From NCBI GenBank assembly GCA_009840445.1, contig VXNS01000036.1, positions 1 through 35,775 of the forward strand: a DNA stretch of 35,775 nt, read 5' to 3'. A model generated the notes under the pieces. That model was not told the DNA's origin. It did not search any database and was given only the letters and a program-made list of their open reading frames with translations. Within the stretch, counting starts at the first letter, position 1, and the number at the start of each line of letters is the position of its first letter. Below, in pieces: positions 29,399 to 35,775 of the stretch. The translations under genes were made by a program, and so were the position numbers. The DNA comes from Synechococcus sp. SB0662_bin_14 (GTDB taxonomy: Bacteria; Cyanobacteriota; Cyanobacteriia; PCC-6307; Cyanobiaceae).

Positions 29399-30055
29399 AT
29401 GCCCCTCCAGCTTCCGGACTTCACCCCCTTACCGGCGCCGCCCCGCGCCTCGGCGTTGTTGGAGGTGCCGGTGGCCCGGTTGCGGCCCACCCAGATGTGT
29501 GTGGGCCTGGCCGAGGTGCGGCACCGCATTCAAGAGTTCAAGGAGGAGCCCTTGAAGGAGCGGCGCGCCTATCTCAAGCGCAAGCCTGTCCCCCTGGTGC
29601 GCAACGGCGCCGGTCGTCTGTGGATGGTGGATCGCCACCATCGTCTTCGCGCCCTGTTGCAGGTGGATCCGGAGGCCACGGCCTTTGGCTACGTGGTGTT
29701 GGAGGTGGCCACACCAGAGAACCGCCCCACCCTGCAGGCGCTGCAAGAGCGGGGCTGGCTCTATCTCTACAACCGCCGCGGCCACGGTCCCTGGCCGCCG
29801 GAGTACCTGCCGGAACACTTGAGCAAGTTGCAGGACGACGCCTACCGCAGCCTGGTGTGGCGCCTCAAACGGGAGGGCGCCATTGCTGCGGCCCCGTTGG
29901 CGCCCTTCCATGAATTTCGCTGGGGGGCCTGGTTGCGCCGTTGTTCCCTGCCGGCGTTTCATTCCCTTTATCTGGAGCCCGCCCTGCCCACGGCGCGCCA
30001 TTTGGTGTGCTCCCCGGCGGCCTCAGTCCTGGCGGGGTGGCAGGGGCGCCGCTGA
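29399..30055 (+). CDS. ParB-like (ParBc_2 type) protein
   Basis: A 218-residue protein from ATG 29399. After a Pro-rich start it reads VARLRPTQMCVGLAEVRHRIQEF, KRKPVPLVRNGAGRLWMVDRHHRLRALLQ, YVVLEVA and a C-terminal helical part. This matches the ParBc_2 (putative ParB-like nuclease, PF08857) pattern of RPTQ-x2-VG and a D-x-HH loop, not chromosome-segregation ParB, so no parS or parA link is expected. Its biochemical activity is unproven; some ParB-fold proteins bind CTP or act as nucleases. Its 3' end overlaps the convergent biotin ligase gene by 33 bp. Confidence 0.75.
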   Translation: MPLQLPDFTPLPAPPRASALLEVPVARLRPTQMCVGLAEVRHRIQEFKEEPLKERRAYLKRKPVPLVRNGAGRLWMVDRHHRLRALLQVDPEATAFGYVVLEVATPENRPTLQALQERGWLYLYNRRGHGPWPPEYLPEHLSKLQDDAYRSLVWRLKREGAIAAAPLAPFHEFRWGAWLRRCSLPAFHSLYLEPALPTARHLVCSPAASVLAGWQGRR

Positions 30056-30880
30056 AGATGAAGACCGGGCATGGCCCAGGCTCGGTGCCGGCAGCCGCCA
30101 TCCGCCTTTATGCACCACCGCAGTGCTCCCGTCCCGCTGCCGCAACCGCAGGCCACCGGCCGGGGTGAGACCCACCACGTGAACGGGAGCGCCGCTGGGG
30201 CCTGATAGTGGTTGTCGGGGGAGCCAAAGCCGGGTCTGGCAGGCTTGCACCAGGGCGTCCGGCTGCTCCAACAACACCATGGCCCGCTCACAGGCCAGCA
30301 GCGCCGCAGCCTGGGCCTGGGGCAGAGAGGGGGTGCGCGTCCCCAGCCGTTGCCGCAGGGCCACGGCGCCGGCTGGAACGGGATTGGCCACGTTCAATCC
30401 CAGCCCCAGACCCAACTGCCGGGGCACCCCTCCCCGTAGTTGACGATGGGTCAGCAACCCGGCCAGCTTGCGTTGCTCCAGCAGGATGTCGTTGGGCCAC
30501 TTGAAGGCAACGGTCAACCCCAGCTCCTCCAGCCACTCCATCACCGCCACCGCCACCGCCAGCCCCAACCCCTCCGTCTGCAACCGTGTTGCCGCCACCG
30601 AATCGGGGAGGGGCCATGCGGCGCTCAACCACACCCCTCCCGGCGGCGCCCACCAGGAGCGACCCCACTGCCCCCGACCATGGCGCTGCTGGCGGGCCAC
30701 CACAGCACAGGGGCCATGGCGCCCCCCCTGCCCCCAGCGTTGCAGCAGGGGCTCGGTGCTGGCACAAGTGCTCACCACCCGCAACCGCCATGGCCAGGTT
30801 GCCCCTTGGGCCCGCAGGGCCGCCGCGAGGGGGCCGCAGCCCAAGGGGGGATAGCGACGCGCCATGGCCTGTGTCGCCAT
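30023..30880 (-). CDS. birA: Biotin-[acetyl-CoA-carboxylase] ligase
   Basis: A 285-residue biotin protein ligase that adenylates biotin and attaches it to AccB. Landmarks: STEPLLQRWGQ, the biotinyl-AMP loop GRGQWGRSWWAPPGGVWLS, FKWPNDILLEQRKLAGLL and LGLGLNVANP. There is no N-terminal helix-turn-helix, so it is a group I ligase and not a bio operon repressor. The C-terminal small domain is present (VVGLTPAGGLRLRQRDG) followed by a short Ser/Pro tail that overlaps the convergent ParB-like gene. It starts 5 bp after the aminotransferase stop. Confidence 0.92.
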   Translation of the reverse strand: MATQAMARRYPPLGCGPLAAALRAQGATWPWRLRVVSTCASTEPLLQRWGQGGRHGPCAVVARQQRHGRGQWGRSWWAPPGGVWLSAAWPLPDSVAATRLQTEGLGLAVAVAVMEWLEELGLTVAFKWPNDILLEQRKLAGLLTHRQLRGGVPRQLGLGLGLNVANPVPAGAVALRQRLGTRTPSLPQAQAAALLACERAMVLLEQPDALVQACQTRLWLPRQPLSGPSGAPVHVVGLTPAGGLRLRQRDGSTAVVHKGGWRLPAPSLGHARSSSSAAPLPPRQD

Positions 30881-30885
30881 GGTCT

Positions 30886-32118
30886 TCAGAGGGTCTTGAG
30901 CCAGGCCCCCACCCGCTGGGCCGCCTCCGTCAGGTGGGGTTCTTCGGCCACCAGGGCCATGCGCACATGGCGCCGGCCCGCTGCGCCAAAGCCACTGCCG
31001 GGGGTGAGGGCCACGCCCGTGTCCTGCACCAGCTTGAGGCAGAAGGACAGACTATCCATGGCGCCCGCAGCCCTGGGCAGGCGATCCCAGAGATAGAGGG
31101 CCATGGGGCGGGGGGTCACGGGCCAGCCCGCGGTCGCCAGGGCCTGCACCATGTGGTCGCGGCGGCGGCGGTAGAGGCTGCGGAGACGGGCAGGCCAATC
31201 CTCAAGCTGGTCCAACGCCACCATGGCCCCCGCCTGAACGGCCAGGGACTGGTTGAAGTCAATCCAGCCCTTCACCTGTTGCAGGGCCTGGATCAAGGGG
31301 GTTGCCCCCACGGCAAAGGCAATGCGGAACCCACCCATGCACCAACTCTTGGAGAAGGAGAAAAACTCGATCCCCCGCTCCTGCCAGCCCGGCGAACGCA
31401 ACAGACAGGGAGCCTCCCCATCCAGGGCCAGGTCCACGTAGGGATTGTCGTGGGCCACCAGAATGTCGTGGCGGCGGGCCATGGCCATGGCCTCGTCCAG
31501 CCAGTCCTGTTCCCCCACCGTGGCGGTAGGATTATGGGGGAAGCCGAACACCATCAGCCGCAAGGATTCCCGCTCCCCGTGGCTGAGGGAGGCAAAGGGG
31601 GGCCGCCAACCGTCTTCCGGGTCCAGGGCCAGCCGTTGAATGCGGGCGGAGGCCAGTTGCAGGCCACCCAGGTGAGAAGGATAGCCGGGATCCAGGATGA
31701 GCCCATGTTCACCGGGCTCCAACACCGCCAGGGGGAAGTGGGCCGTGCCTTCCTGGGAACCCACCAGCAGCAGCACCTGGGTGTCCGGGTCCACGGCCAC
31801 GGCGAAGCGGCGCTGGATCCAGGCGGCCACCCTGACCCGCAATGGACGGGTGGCGGCATGGAGACAATAGGCGGCGCTGGAGCGCTGCTCCAGCGTCCGG
31901 GCAATGGCGGCCGTCACCTGGAGTGGGGGCGGCTGATCGGTACAGCCGAGGGAGAGATCAATCAGTCGTTGGCCATGGTGGCGGCGGGCCGCTGCCTTGG
32001 CCCGGTCCATGGCGCTGAACACGTCGCTGCGCCCACCAAAGCGGCGTGCCAGGGCAGAGGGCGGTTGGGTCGCTGCGGGAGGAGACTGGCCGGGAGAGTG
32101 GGACTCAGAGATGGGCAT
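30886..32118 (-). CDS. Class I/II PLP aminotransferase, DapL/AspC-like
   Basis: A 410-residue fold-type I aminotransferase, cytoplasmic. Start ATG 32118 overlaps the thioredoxin stop by 14 bp. Conserved elements are LIDLSLGCTDQPPP, LLVGSQEGTAHF, LDPGYPSHLGGLQLA, FGFPHNPTATV (Asn196), HDNPYVDL (Asp224, Tyr227), and the PLP lysine Lys257 in FSFSKSWCMGGFRIAF. The C-terminal ALTPGSGFGAAGRRHVRMALV supplies the substrate-carboxylate Arg. Relatives include LL-diaminopimelate and aspartate aminotransferases; which amino acid it uses cannot be told from sequence alone. It sits in a thioredoxin-aminotransferase-birA operon. Confidence 0.85.
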   Translation of the reverse strand: MPISESHSPGQSPPAATQPPSALARRFGGRSDVFSAMDRAKAAARRHHGQRLIDLSLGCTDQPPPLQVTAAIARTLEQRSSAAYCLHAATRPLRVRVAAWIQRRFAVAVDPDTQVLLLVGSQEGTAHFPLAVLEPGEHGLILDPGYPSHLGGLQLASARIQRLALDPEDGWRPPFASLSHGERESLRLMVFGFPHNPTATVGEQDWLDEAMAMARRHDILVAHDNPYVDLALDGEAPCLLRSPGWQERGIEFFSFSKSWCMGGFRIAFAVGATPLIQALQQVKGWIDFNQSLAVQAGAMVALDQLEDWPARLRSLYRRRRDHMVQALATAGWPVTPRPMALYLWDRLPRAAGAMDSLSFCLKLVQDTGVALTPGSGFGAAGRRHVRMALVAEEPHLTEAAQRVGAWLKTL

Positions 32119-32425
32119 CCAGAAAGGTCTGTAGCTGCTGTTGAGAGAGGGCGCCCTCATGGCGAGCAATCACCTCCCCCCCACGAAACACCAGGAGGGA
32201 AGGAATCCCCTGAACCTTGTATTGATCTCGGGTCACGGGATTGGGATCCACCTCCATCTTCATCACCATCAACCTGTCGCCATAGGTGCTGACAGCCCAG
32301 TCCATCAGGGGCGCCACCAGGCGGCAAGGCCCACACCACGGGGCCCAGAAGTCCACCAGCACCGGCGGATCGGCACGGAGGACAGCGGCTTCAAAGTCCG
32401 CATCGGTGACATCCTTGACGGCCAC
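32105..32425 (-). CDS. Thioredoxin-family protein
   Basis: A 106-residue thioredoxin with VLVDFWAPWCGPCRLVAP (redox Cys31 and Cys34), a following MEVDPNP and the cis-proline region VQGIPSLLVFRGGEVIARHEGAL. Start is GTG 32425; no ATG lies upstream in frame. It is cytoplasmic and should reduce disulfides with thioredoxin reductase, though the partner is unknown. First gene of the minus-strand operon; the region upstream carries two tandem TATGCACA repeats. Confidence 0.92.
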   Translation of the reverse strand: MAVKDVTDADFEAAVLRADPPVLVDFWAPWCGPCRLVAPLMDWAVSTYGDRLMVMKMEVDPNPVTRDQYKVQGIPSLLVFRGGEVIARHEGALSQQQLQTFLDAHL

Positions 32426-32596
32426 GGAACATTGGCAGGTTTTAGGATTGTATGCACACTATGCACAGTGATTCCTCCTGTCGTCCACCCCGGTACACAC
32501 CGGCTGACGGGTTCTGCCGGGGGTGCGCCGTTGCCCGGCACGGGATTCAAGCCCGCTGCACTGGGGGAATCCTGGGTGTGTTTGCACCATTGCGCC
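32426..32596. promoter_or_regulatory. Divergent region with tandem 9-bp repeats
   Basis: This 171-bp gap lies between the divergent thioredoxin and small hypothetical genes. At 32451-32468 the 9-mers TATGCACAC and TATGCACAG stand in tandem, 26 bp from the thioredoxin start, the position of an operator or promoter element. No complete promoter could be assigned. Confidence 0.4.
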
Positions 32597-32905
32597 ATGC
32601 TGAGTCAGGAGCAACTGGCCCGGGCCCAGGGCCGCGCCTCTGTCAGCGCAGAACTTCACGCCCTTTGCCTGCAAGGCCGTCGCCTGGATGAAGCCCTTCT
32701 GGACCACCATGAGCAGCGGTGTCGCCAGGATCACGGAGAACGGCTGGAGATTCTCCACAGCCTGGGGCGCCAGCCGGATCCCCACTTGCATCACTACTTG
32801 CAGGGTCAGTTGGAACGCCTGAAACTGGTGCGGTCTGCACTGCAACGGGGGCGTGATCCCGGCCTGAGCGCCGGTGTGCGGGAGGGTGATGCCCATGCCT
32901 CCTGA
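32597..32905 (+). CDS. Small hypothetical protein
   Basis: A 102-residue, mostly helical, charged protein from ATG 32597. It begins SQEQLARAQGRAS and contains several His/Gln/Arg-rich helices (LLDHHEQRCRQDHGERLEILHSLGRQ). No signal peptide or membrane segment, and no family recognised. It ends 40 bp before the chosen start of the phospholipase D gene on the same strand, and longer starts of that gene would overlap it, so they may be co-transcribed. Confidence 0.55.
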   Translation: MLSQEQLARAQGRASVSAELHALCLQGRRLDEALLDHHEQRCRQDHGERLEILHSLGRQPDPHLHHYLQGQLERLKLVRSALQRGRDPGLSAGVREGDAHAS

Positions 32906-32945
32906 AGACCTGGCCAATGCTCGGCATCGACCCATCCATCAGCCA

Positions 32946-34385
32946 ATGCCCTGGGCCAACCTCCTGGAGCGACTGTCCGTTGCTGTTCCCTTGCTGCTGT
33001 TCCTGGCAGCCTGCGCGGCATCCTCCACGTTTGTGGGGCAGCAACAGGCGGCGGGACCCGCCGCCGCTGCCGACGGCATCAGCGTCTACTTCAATCAACG
33101 GCGCCAGGCCCGCTACCGTAGCCCACTTACGGGAACCATGCGCCAGGGGGACGACCTGGAGCAGGTGGTGGTGGACGCCATTGCCGGGGCCCATCGCAGC
33201 ATCAGCCTGGCGGTGCAGGAGTTGACCCTGCCCCGCATCGCCCAGGCCCTGGTGGAGCGTCACCGCGCCGGGGTGCAGGTGCGGGTGGTGCTGGAGAACA
33301 GCTACTCCACCCCCTGGAGCCGTCAGCACCCGTCCGAGCTGGACGACCATGCCCGCCACCGCTGGCAACGGCTCCATGATTTGGCGGACGGCGATCAGGA
33401 CGGCGCCGTCACCCAGGCTGAGCGACGGGCGGGGGATGCGGTGGCCCTGCTGCTGGATGACGGTGTGCCCCTCCTGGACGATACAGCGGACGGGAGTGCC
33501 GGCAGTGGACTGATGCACCACAAATTCCTGGTGGTGGACAGCCGGGAGGTGGTCACCGGCTCCGCCAACTTCACCAGCTCCGGCATCCACGGGGATGCTG
33601 GCGCCCCCAGCTCCCGCGGCAACGCCAACCACGTGGTGAGAATTCACTCCACCGCCCTGGCCGGTCTGTTTGAAGAAGAATTTGCCCGCCTCTGGGGAGA
33701 CGGCCCCGGTGGCTTGGAGGACGGCCGCTTCGGCTTGGGGAAGGCTGGTGGCGGCAGCGTTCGGCTGCGGCAGGGGGAGGGCCGGTTGGAGGTGCTCTTT
33801 GCCCCTCACTCCCGGCGCGACGGCAACAACGGTCTCGCCTTCATTGAACGGGTGCTGGCCACGGCCCGCAAGCAGGTGGACATGGCCCTGTTCGTGTTCA
33901 GCGATCAAGGCATTGCCAACCGCCTGGAGACCATGGCCCGGCGGGGCGTCAAGGTGCGCCTCATGGTGGATCCGGGCTTTGCCACCCGCAACTACAGCGA
34001 ACTGCTGGATCTGGCGGGGGTGGTGCGCCCCGACCGCCGCTGCCGCATTGAGGACGGCAACAAGCCCTGGCCACCGGGTTTGGCGGAAGTGGGTGTTCCC
34101 CAGCTTGCGCGGGGGGACAAGCTCCACCACAAGTTTGCGGTGGTGGACAACACCACGGTGATCACCGGCAGCTTCAACTGGAGCCCCTCGGCGGCCCATC
34201 AAAACGACGAGACGTTGCTGGTGATCAAACATCCCAAGCTGGCGGCCGCCTTTCAGCGTGAGTTCGGCCGGCTTTGGCAAAACGCGGAGTTGGGCGTCAC
34301 GCCCCGCCTGCAAAGGCTGCTGGAGCGGGATCGGTTGCGCTGCCCGGAAACCGTGAACCTCTCGCCCCCCTCAGCCCTCCCGTAG
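32946..34385 (+). CDS. Lipoprotein phospholipase D-like protein with EF-hand insert
   Basis: A 479-residue PLD-superfamily protein. ATG 32946 gives a compact lipoprotein signal (lipobox LAAC, Cys23); the frame is open to 32874. Two HKD motifs are complete: His191-Lys193-Asp198 (HHKFLVVD, then GSANFTSSG) and His394-Lys396-Asp401 (HHKFAVVD, then GSFNWSPSA). These form one active site that cleaves phosphodiester bonds; substrates in the superfamily include phospholipids and nucleic acids. Between the first strands and the first HKD, residues 148-159 read DGDQDGAVTQAE, a perfect EF-hand calcium loop (Asp at 1, 3, 5; Gly at 6; Glu at 12). This suggests calcium binding outside the cytoplasm. Its 3' end overlaps convergent hemB by 15 bp. 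Confidence 0.88.
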   Translation: MPWANLLERLSVAVPLLLFLAACAASSTFVGQQQAAGPAAAADGISVYFNQRRQARYRSPLTGTMRQGDDLEQVVVDAIAGAHRSISLAVQELTLPRIAQALVERHRAGVQVRVVLENSYSTPWSRQHPSELDDHARHRWQRLHDLADGDQDGAVTQAERRAGDAVALLLDDGVPLLDDTADGSAGSGLMHHKFLVVDSREVVTGSANFTSSGIHGDAGAPSSRGNANHVVRIHSTALAGLFEEEFARLWGDGPGGLEDGRFGLGKAGGGSVRLRQGEGRLEVLFAPHSRRDGNNGLAFIERVLATARKQVDMALFVFSDQGIANRLETMARRGVKVRLMVDPGFATRNYSELLDLAGVVRPDRRCRIEDGNKPWPPGLAEVGVPQLARGDKLHHKFAVVDNTTVITGSFNWSPSAAHQNDETLLVIKHPKLAAAFQREFGRLWQNAELGVTPRLQRLLERDRLRCPETVNLSPPSALP

Positions 34386-35375
34386 CCAACGGGCCGCATC
34401 AAGGGCATGGTAGGTGAGAATCAAGTCCGCCCCGGCGCGACGGAAGCAGAGCAGGGTTTCCAGCACCACGGGGCGCTCCTCAATCCAGCCCCGCTCCGCC
34501 GCGGCTTTCACCATGGCATACTCGCCGCTCACGTTGTAGGCGGCAATGGGCAAGGTGCTGTCGTCCCGCAGCTTGGCCACAATGTCCAGATAGGCCAGGC
34601 CGGGTTTGACCATGAGAATATCGGCCCCCTCCCCCTCGTCCAGGTCCGCCTCGATGAGGGCCTCCCTGCTGTTGGCCGGGTCCATCTGGTAGGTGTCCTT
34701 GCTGGTGGGGATGGGTTTATCGCCGCCGGCGCGAGGGGCGGAATCCAGGGCGTCCCGGAAGGGGCCGTAGTAGGCGGAGGAGTACTTGGCAGTGTAGGAG
34801 ATGATGCCCACGTCCGTGAAGCCGTGGTCGTCCAGGGTGGTGCGGATGGCTTCCACCCGGCCGTCCATCATGTCGCTGGGGCCAATGAGATCCGCGCCGG
34901 AGCGGGCCTGGGCCAGGGCCTGCTGGCAGAGAATCTCCACCGTCTCGTCGTTGAGAACCACCCCGTGGGGGCTGACGATGCCGTCGTGGCCGTCGCTGGA
35001 GTAGGGATCCAGGGCCACGTCGGTCATGATCACCATGTGCGGGTGTTCCGCCTTGAGCCGGCGGATGGCGCGGGGGATCAGGCCGCCTTCGTTGAAGCAC
35101 TCGGCCCCGTCCTCGCTTTTGAGGCCGTCGGCCACTTTGGGAAACAGCACCACACAGCGGATTCCCAAATCCCAGGCGCGGCCCACCTCGTCCCCCAGGG
35201 CGTCCAGACACCAGCGCTGGCAGCCGGGCATGGAGCCAATGGTCTCGTTCCTGGCCCCCTCATGGACAAAGAGGGGGTAGATCAGATCCGTGGCCTGCAG
35301 AGAGGTCTGGCGCACCAGGGACCGCAGAGCAGGCGTGCGCCGCAGGCGGCGGGGGCGGTGCAGCAGGTCCAGCAT
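34371..35375 (-). CDS. hemB: Delta-aminolevulinic acid dehydratase
   Basis: HemB (334 aa), porphobilinogen synthase, joins two 5-aminolevulinate molecules in tetrapyrrole synthesis, feeding haem, chlorophyll and the bilins reduced by PebA/PebB. Schiff-base lysines are Lys197 (SYTAKYSSAYYGPFRD) and Lys257 (LMVKPGLAYLD). The metal region reads TDVALDPYSSDGHDG, with Asp residues in place of the zinc-binding Cys triad, so this is the Mg-type enzyme expected in cyanobacteria. ATG 35375 gives the normal length. Confidence 0.96.
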   Translation of the reverse strand: MLDLLHRPRRLRRTPALRSLVRQTSLQATDLIYPLFVHEGARNETIGSMPGCQRWCLDALGDEVGRAWDLGIRCVVLFPKVADGLKSEDGAECFNEGGLIPRAIRRLKAEHPHMVIMTDVALDPYSSDGHDGIVSPHGVVLNDETVEILCQQALAQARSGADLIGPSDMMDGRVEAIRTTLDDHGFTDVGIISYTAKYSSAYYGPFRDALDSAPRAGGDKPIPTSKDTYQMDPANSREALIEADLDEGEGADILMVKPGLAYLDIVAKLRDDSTLPIAAYNVSGEYAMVKAAAERGWIEERPVVLETLLCFRRAGADLILTYHALDAARWLREG

Positions 35376-35775
35376 ATGGAGGCAAAAGCTTTGGTGATTC
35401 TACGGAATCCCCGGCAATCCCCAATCTCCCGCCTTGGACCTTGCTACAAAACCCCAGTTTTGGATCAGGGGACTCCAGTGGAGCCCCACTTGCCCTGCCA
35501 ATCTGGCGGTCTGTCACAACGACCGCATCAGCCGTAACTGGATCTTCCCAGGTCTGGCCCATGGTGGTTGCACAACCACGGTGATGATGTTCGGCTTCAA
35601 GCGCCATGTGCTCATCAACACACAAGGGCTAGCCCATGGCCTTCAAGATCACAAATGGCAGCAGGGATGATTGCCGGGACGGGGGAATGGCGTGTGGCGT
35701 GAGGAATATGCGCCGTGAGAAATAAAGTGTAAATAATCCCTAAGGGTTTGCAAGGAGTTATCTTGGTGTTGCTAG
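35376..35775. promoter_or_regulatory. hemB upstream region and window edge
   Basis: Four hundred bases without an intact gene. The first part must hold the hemB promoter (minus strand). The stretch 35560-35670 resembles an IS transposase relic (separate entry). From about 35700 the DNA becomes AT-rich (GAGAAATAAAGTGTAAATAAT), which could be a promoter for a gene beyond the window. Confidence 0.3.
35434..35670 (+). pseudogene. Probable IS transposase relic (IS5/IS4-like)
   Basis: A 78-residue open frame whose middle reads FGFKRHVLINTQGLAHGL. DDE transposases of the IS5/IS4 group carry a GRKRHxLVDTxGL motif in the RNase H-like core, and this stretch matches its order and spacing. The residues before and after have no further match, and the frame closes soon after, so at most a decayed fragment remains. 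No inverted repeats were found around it. The short match could be chance. Confidence 0.4.

Noticed and set aside
29399-30055. ParB-like gene as part of a chromosome partition locus
   Set aside because: No ParA gene or parS-like palindrome nearby, and the motifs fit the ParBc_2 type and not segregation ParB.
30586-32292. 568-codon plus-strand open frame
   Set aside because: It lies opposite birA, the aminotransferase and thioredoxin, which have strong catalytic motifs; its own translation is Gly/His/Pro-rich without domains.
32530-32575. tRNA-like T-arm (GGGATTCAAGCCC)
   Set aside because: The T-loop and stem cannot be paired with correct spacing, and no acceptor stem or anticodon arm could be fitted.
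32643-34313. 556-codon minus-strand open frame
   Set aside because: It is the antisense of the phospholipase D gene, whose two HKD motifs settle the coding strand.

Overview
The window looks like a piece of a GC-rich, phycoerythrin-containing unicellular cyanobacterium of the marine Synechococcus/Cyanobium type. The evidence is pebA-pebB (phycoerythrobilin synthesis), a phycobilisome rod linker, a complete kaiA-kaiB-kaiC cluster beside an NblS-type kinase, Mg-type HemB, and a gene order (purD, kinase, kai genes, rplU, rpmA, truB) that I recall from marine picocyanobacteria. A large ankyrin-repeat lipoprotein, a subtilase autotransporter and IS relics are unusual for free-living relatives. They fit a host-associated (for example sponge-symbiotic) lineage, but that is inference.

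Region 1 (about 1-8180) is an accessory envelope island. After a low-complexity edge it holds, all on the plus strand: a secreted DUF1036-like protein, a 132-bp MITE-like inverted-repeat element, a small membrane protein, an S8 subtilase built like the NalP/SphB1 lipoprotein autotransporters, a second secreted DUF1036-like protein, an HtrA/Deg homologue that has lost its catalytic His and Ser, and a lipoprotein made of about 18 ankyrin repeats. Base composition changes sharply inside and between these genes, which suggests mosaic origin.

Region 2 (8271-11385) concerns light harvesting: pebA-pebB, a Nif11-type small protein with a Gly-Gly and a Ser/Thr/Cys-containing tail, a CpcG/CpcL-like linker with a hydrophobic C-terminus, and a small Cys-containing protein.

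Region 3 (11404-19997, minus strand) is one tightly packed operon-like run: purC, bamA, lpxC, fabZ, lpxA, lpxB, msrA, bioA. It combines purine synthesis, outer-membrane protein assembly, lipid A synthesis, periplasmic methionine repair and biotin synthesis. The BamA surface region is unusually AT-rich and has paired cysteines.

Region 4 (20078-28679) holds purD and an NblS-like sensor kinase (plus), then kaiA-kaiB-kaiC (minus). KaiA is reduced to its C-terminal KaiC-activating domain. Next come rplU-rpmA, a queuosine-precursor transporter homologue, truB and a YciI-like protein.

Region 5 (28685-35775) has two small membrane proteins (one with hendecad coiled-coil repeats), a ParB-like protein, a thioredoxin/aminotransferase/biotin-ligase operon, a small unknown protein, a secreted phospholipase D with an EF-hand loop inserted between its two HKD motifs, hemB, and a likely IS transposase relic. 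No tRNA, rRNA or CRISPR array was recognised.
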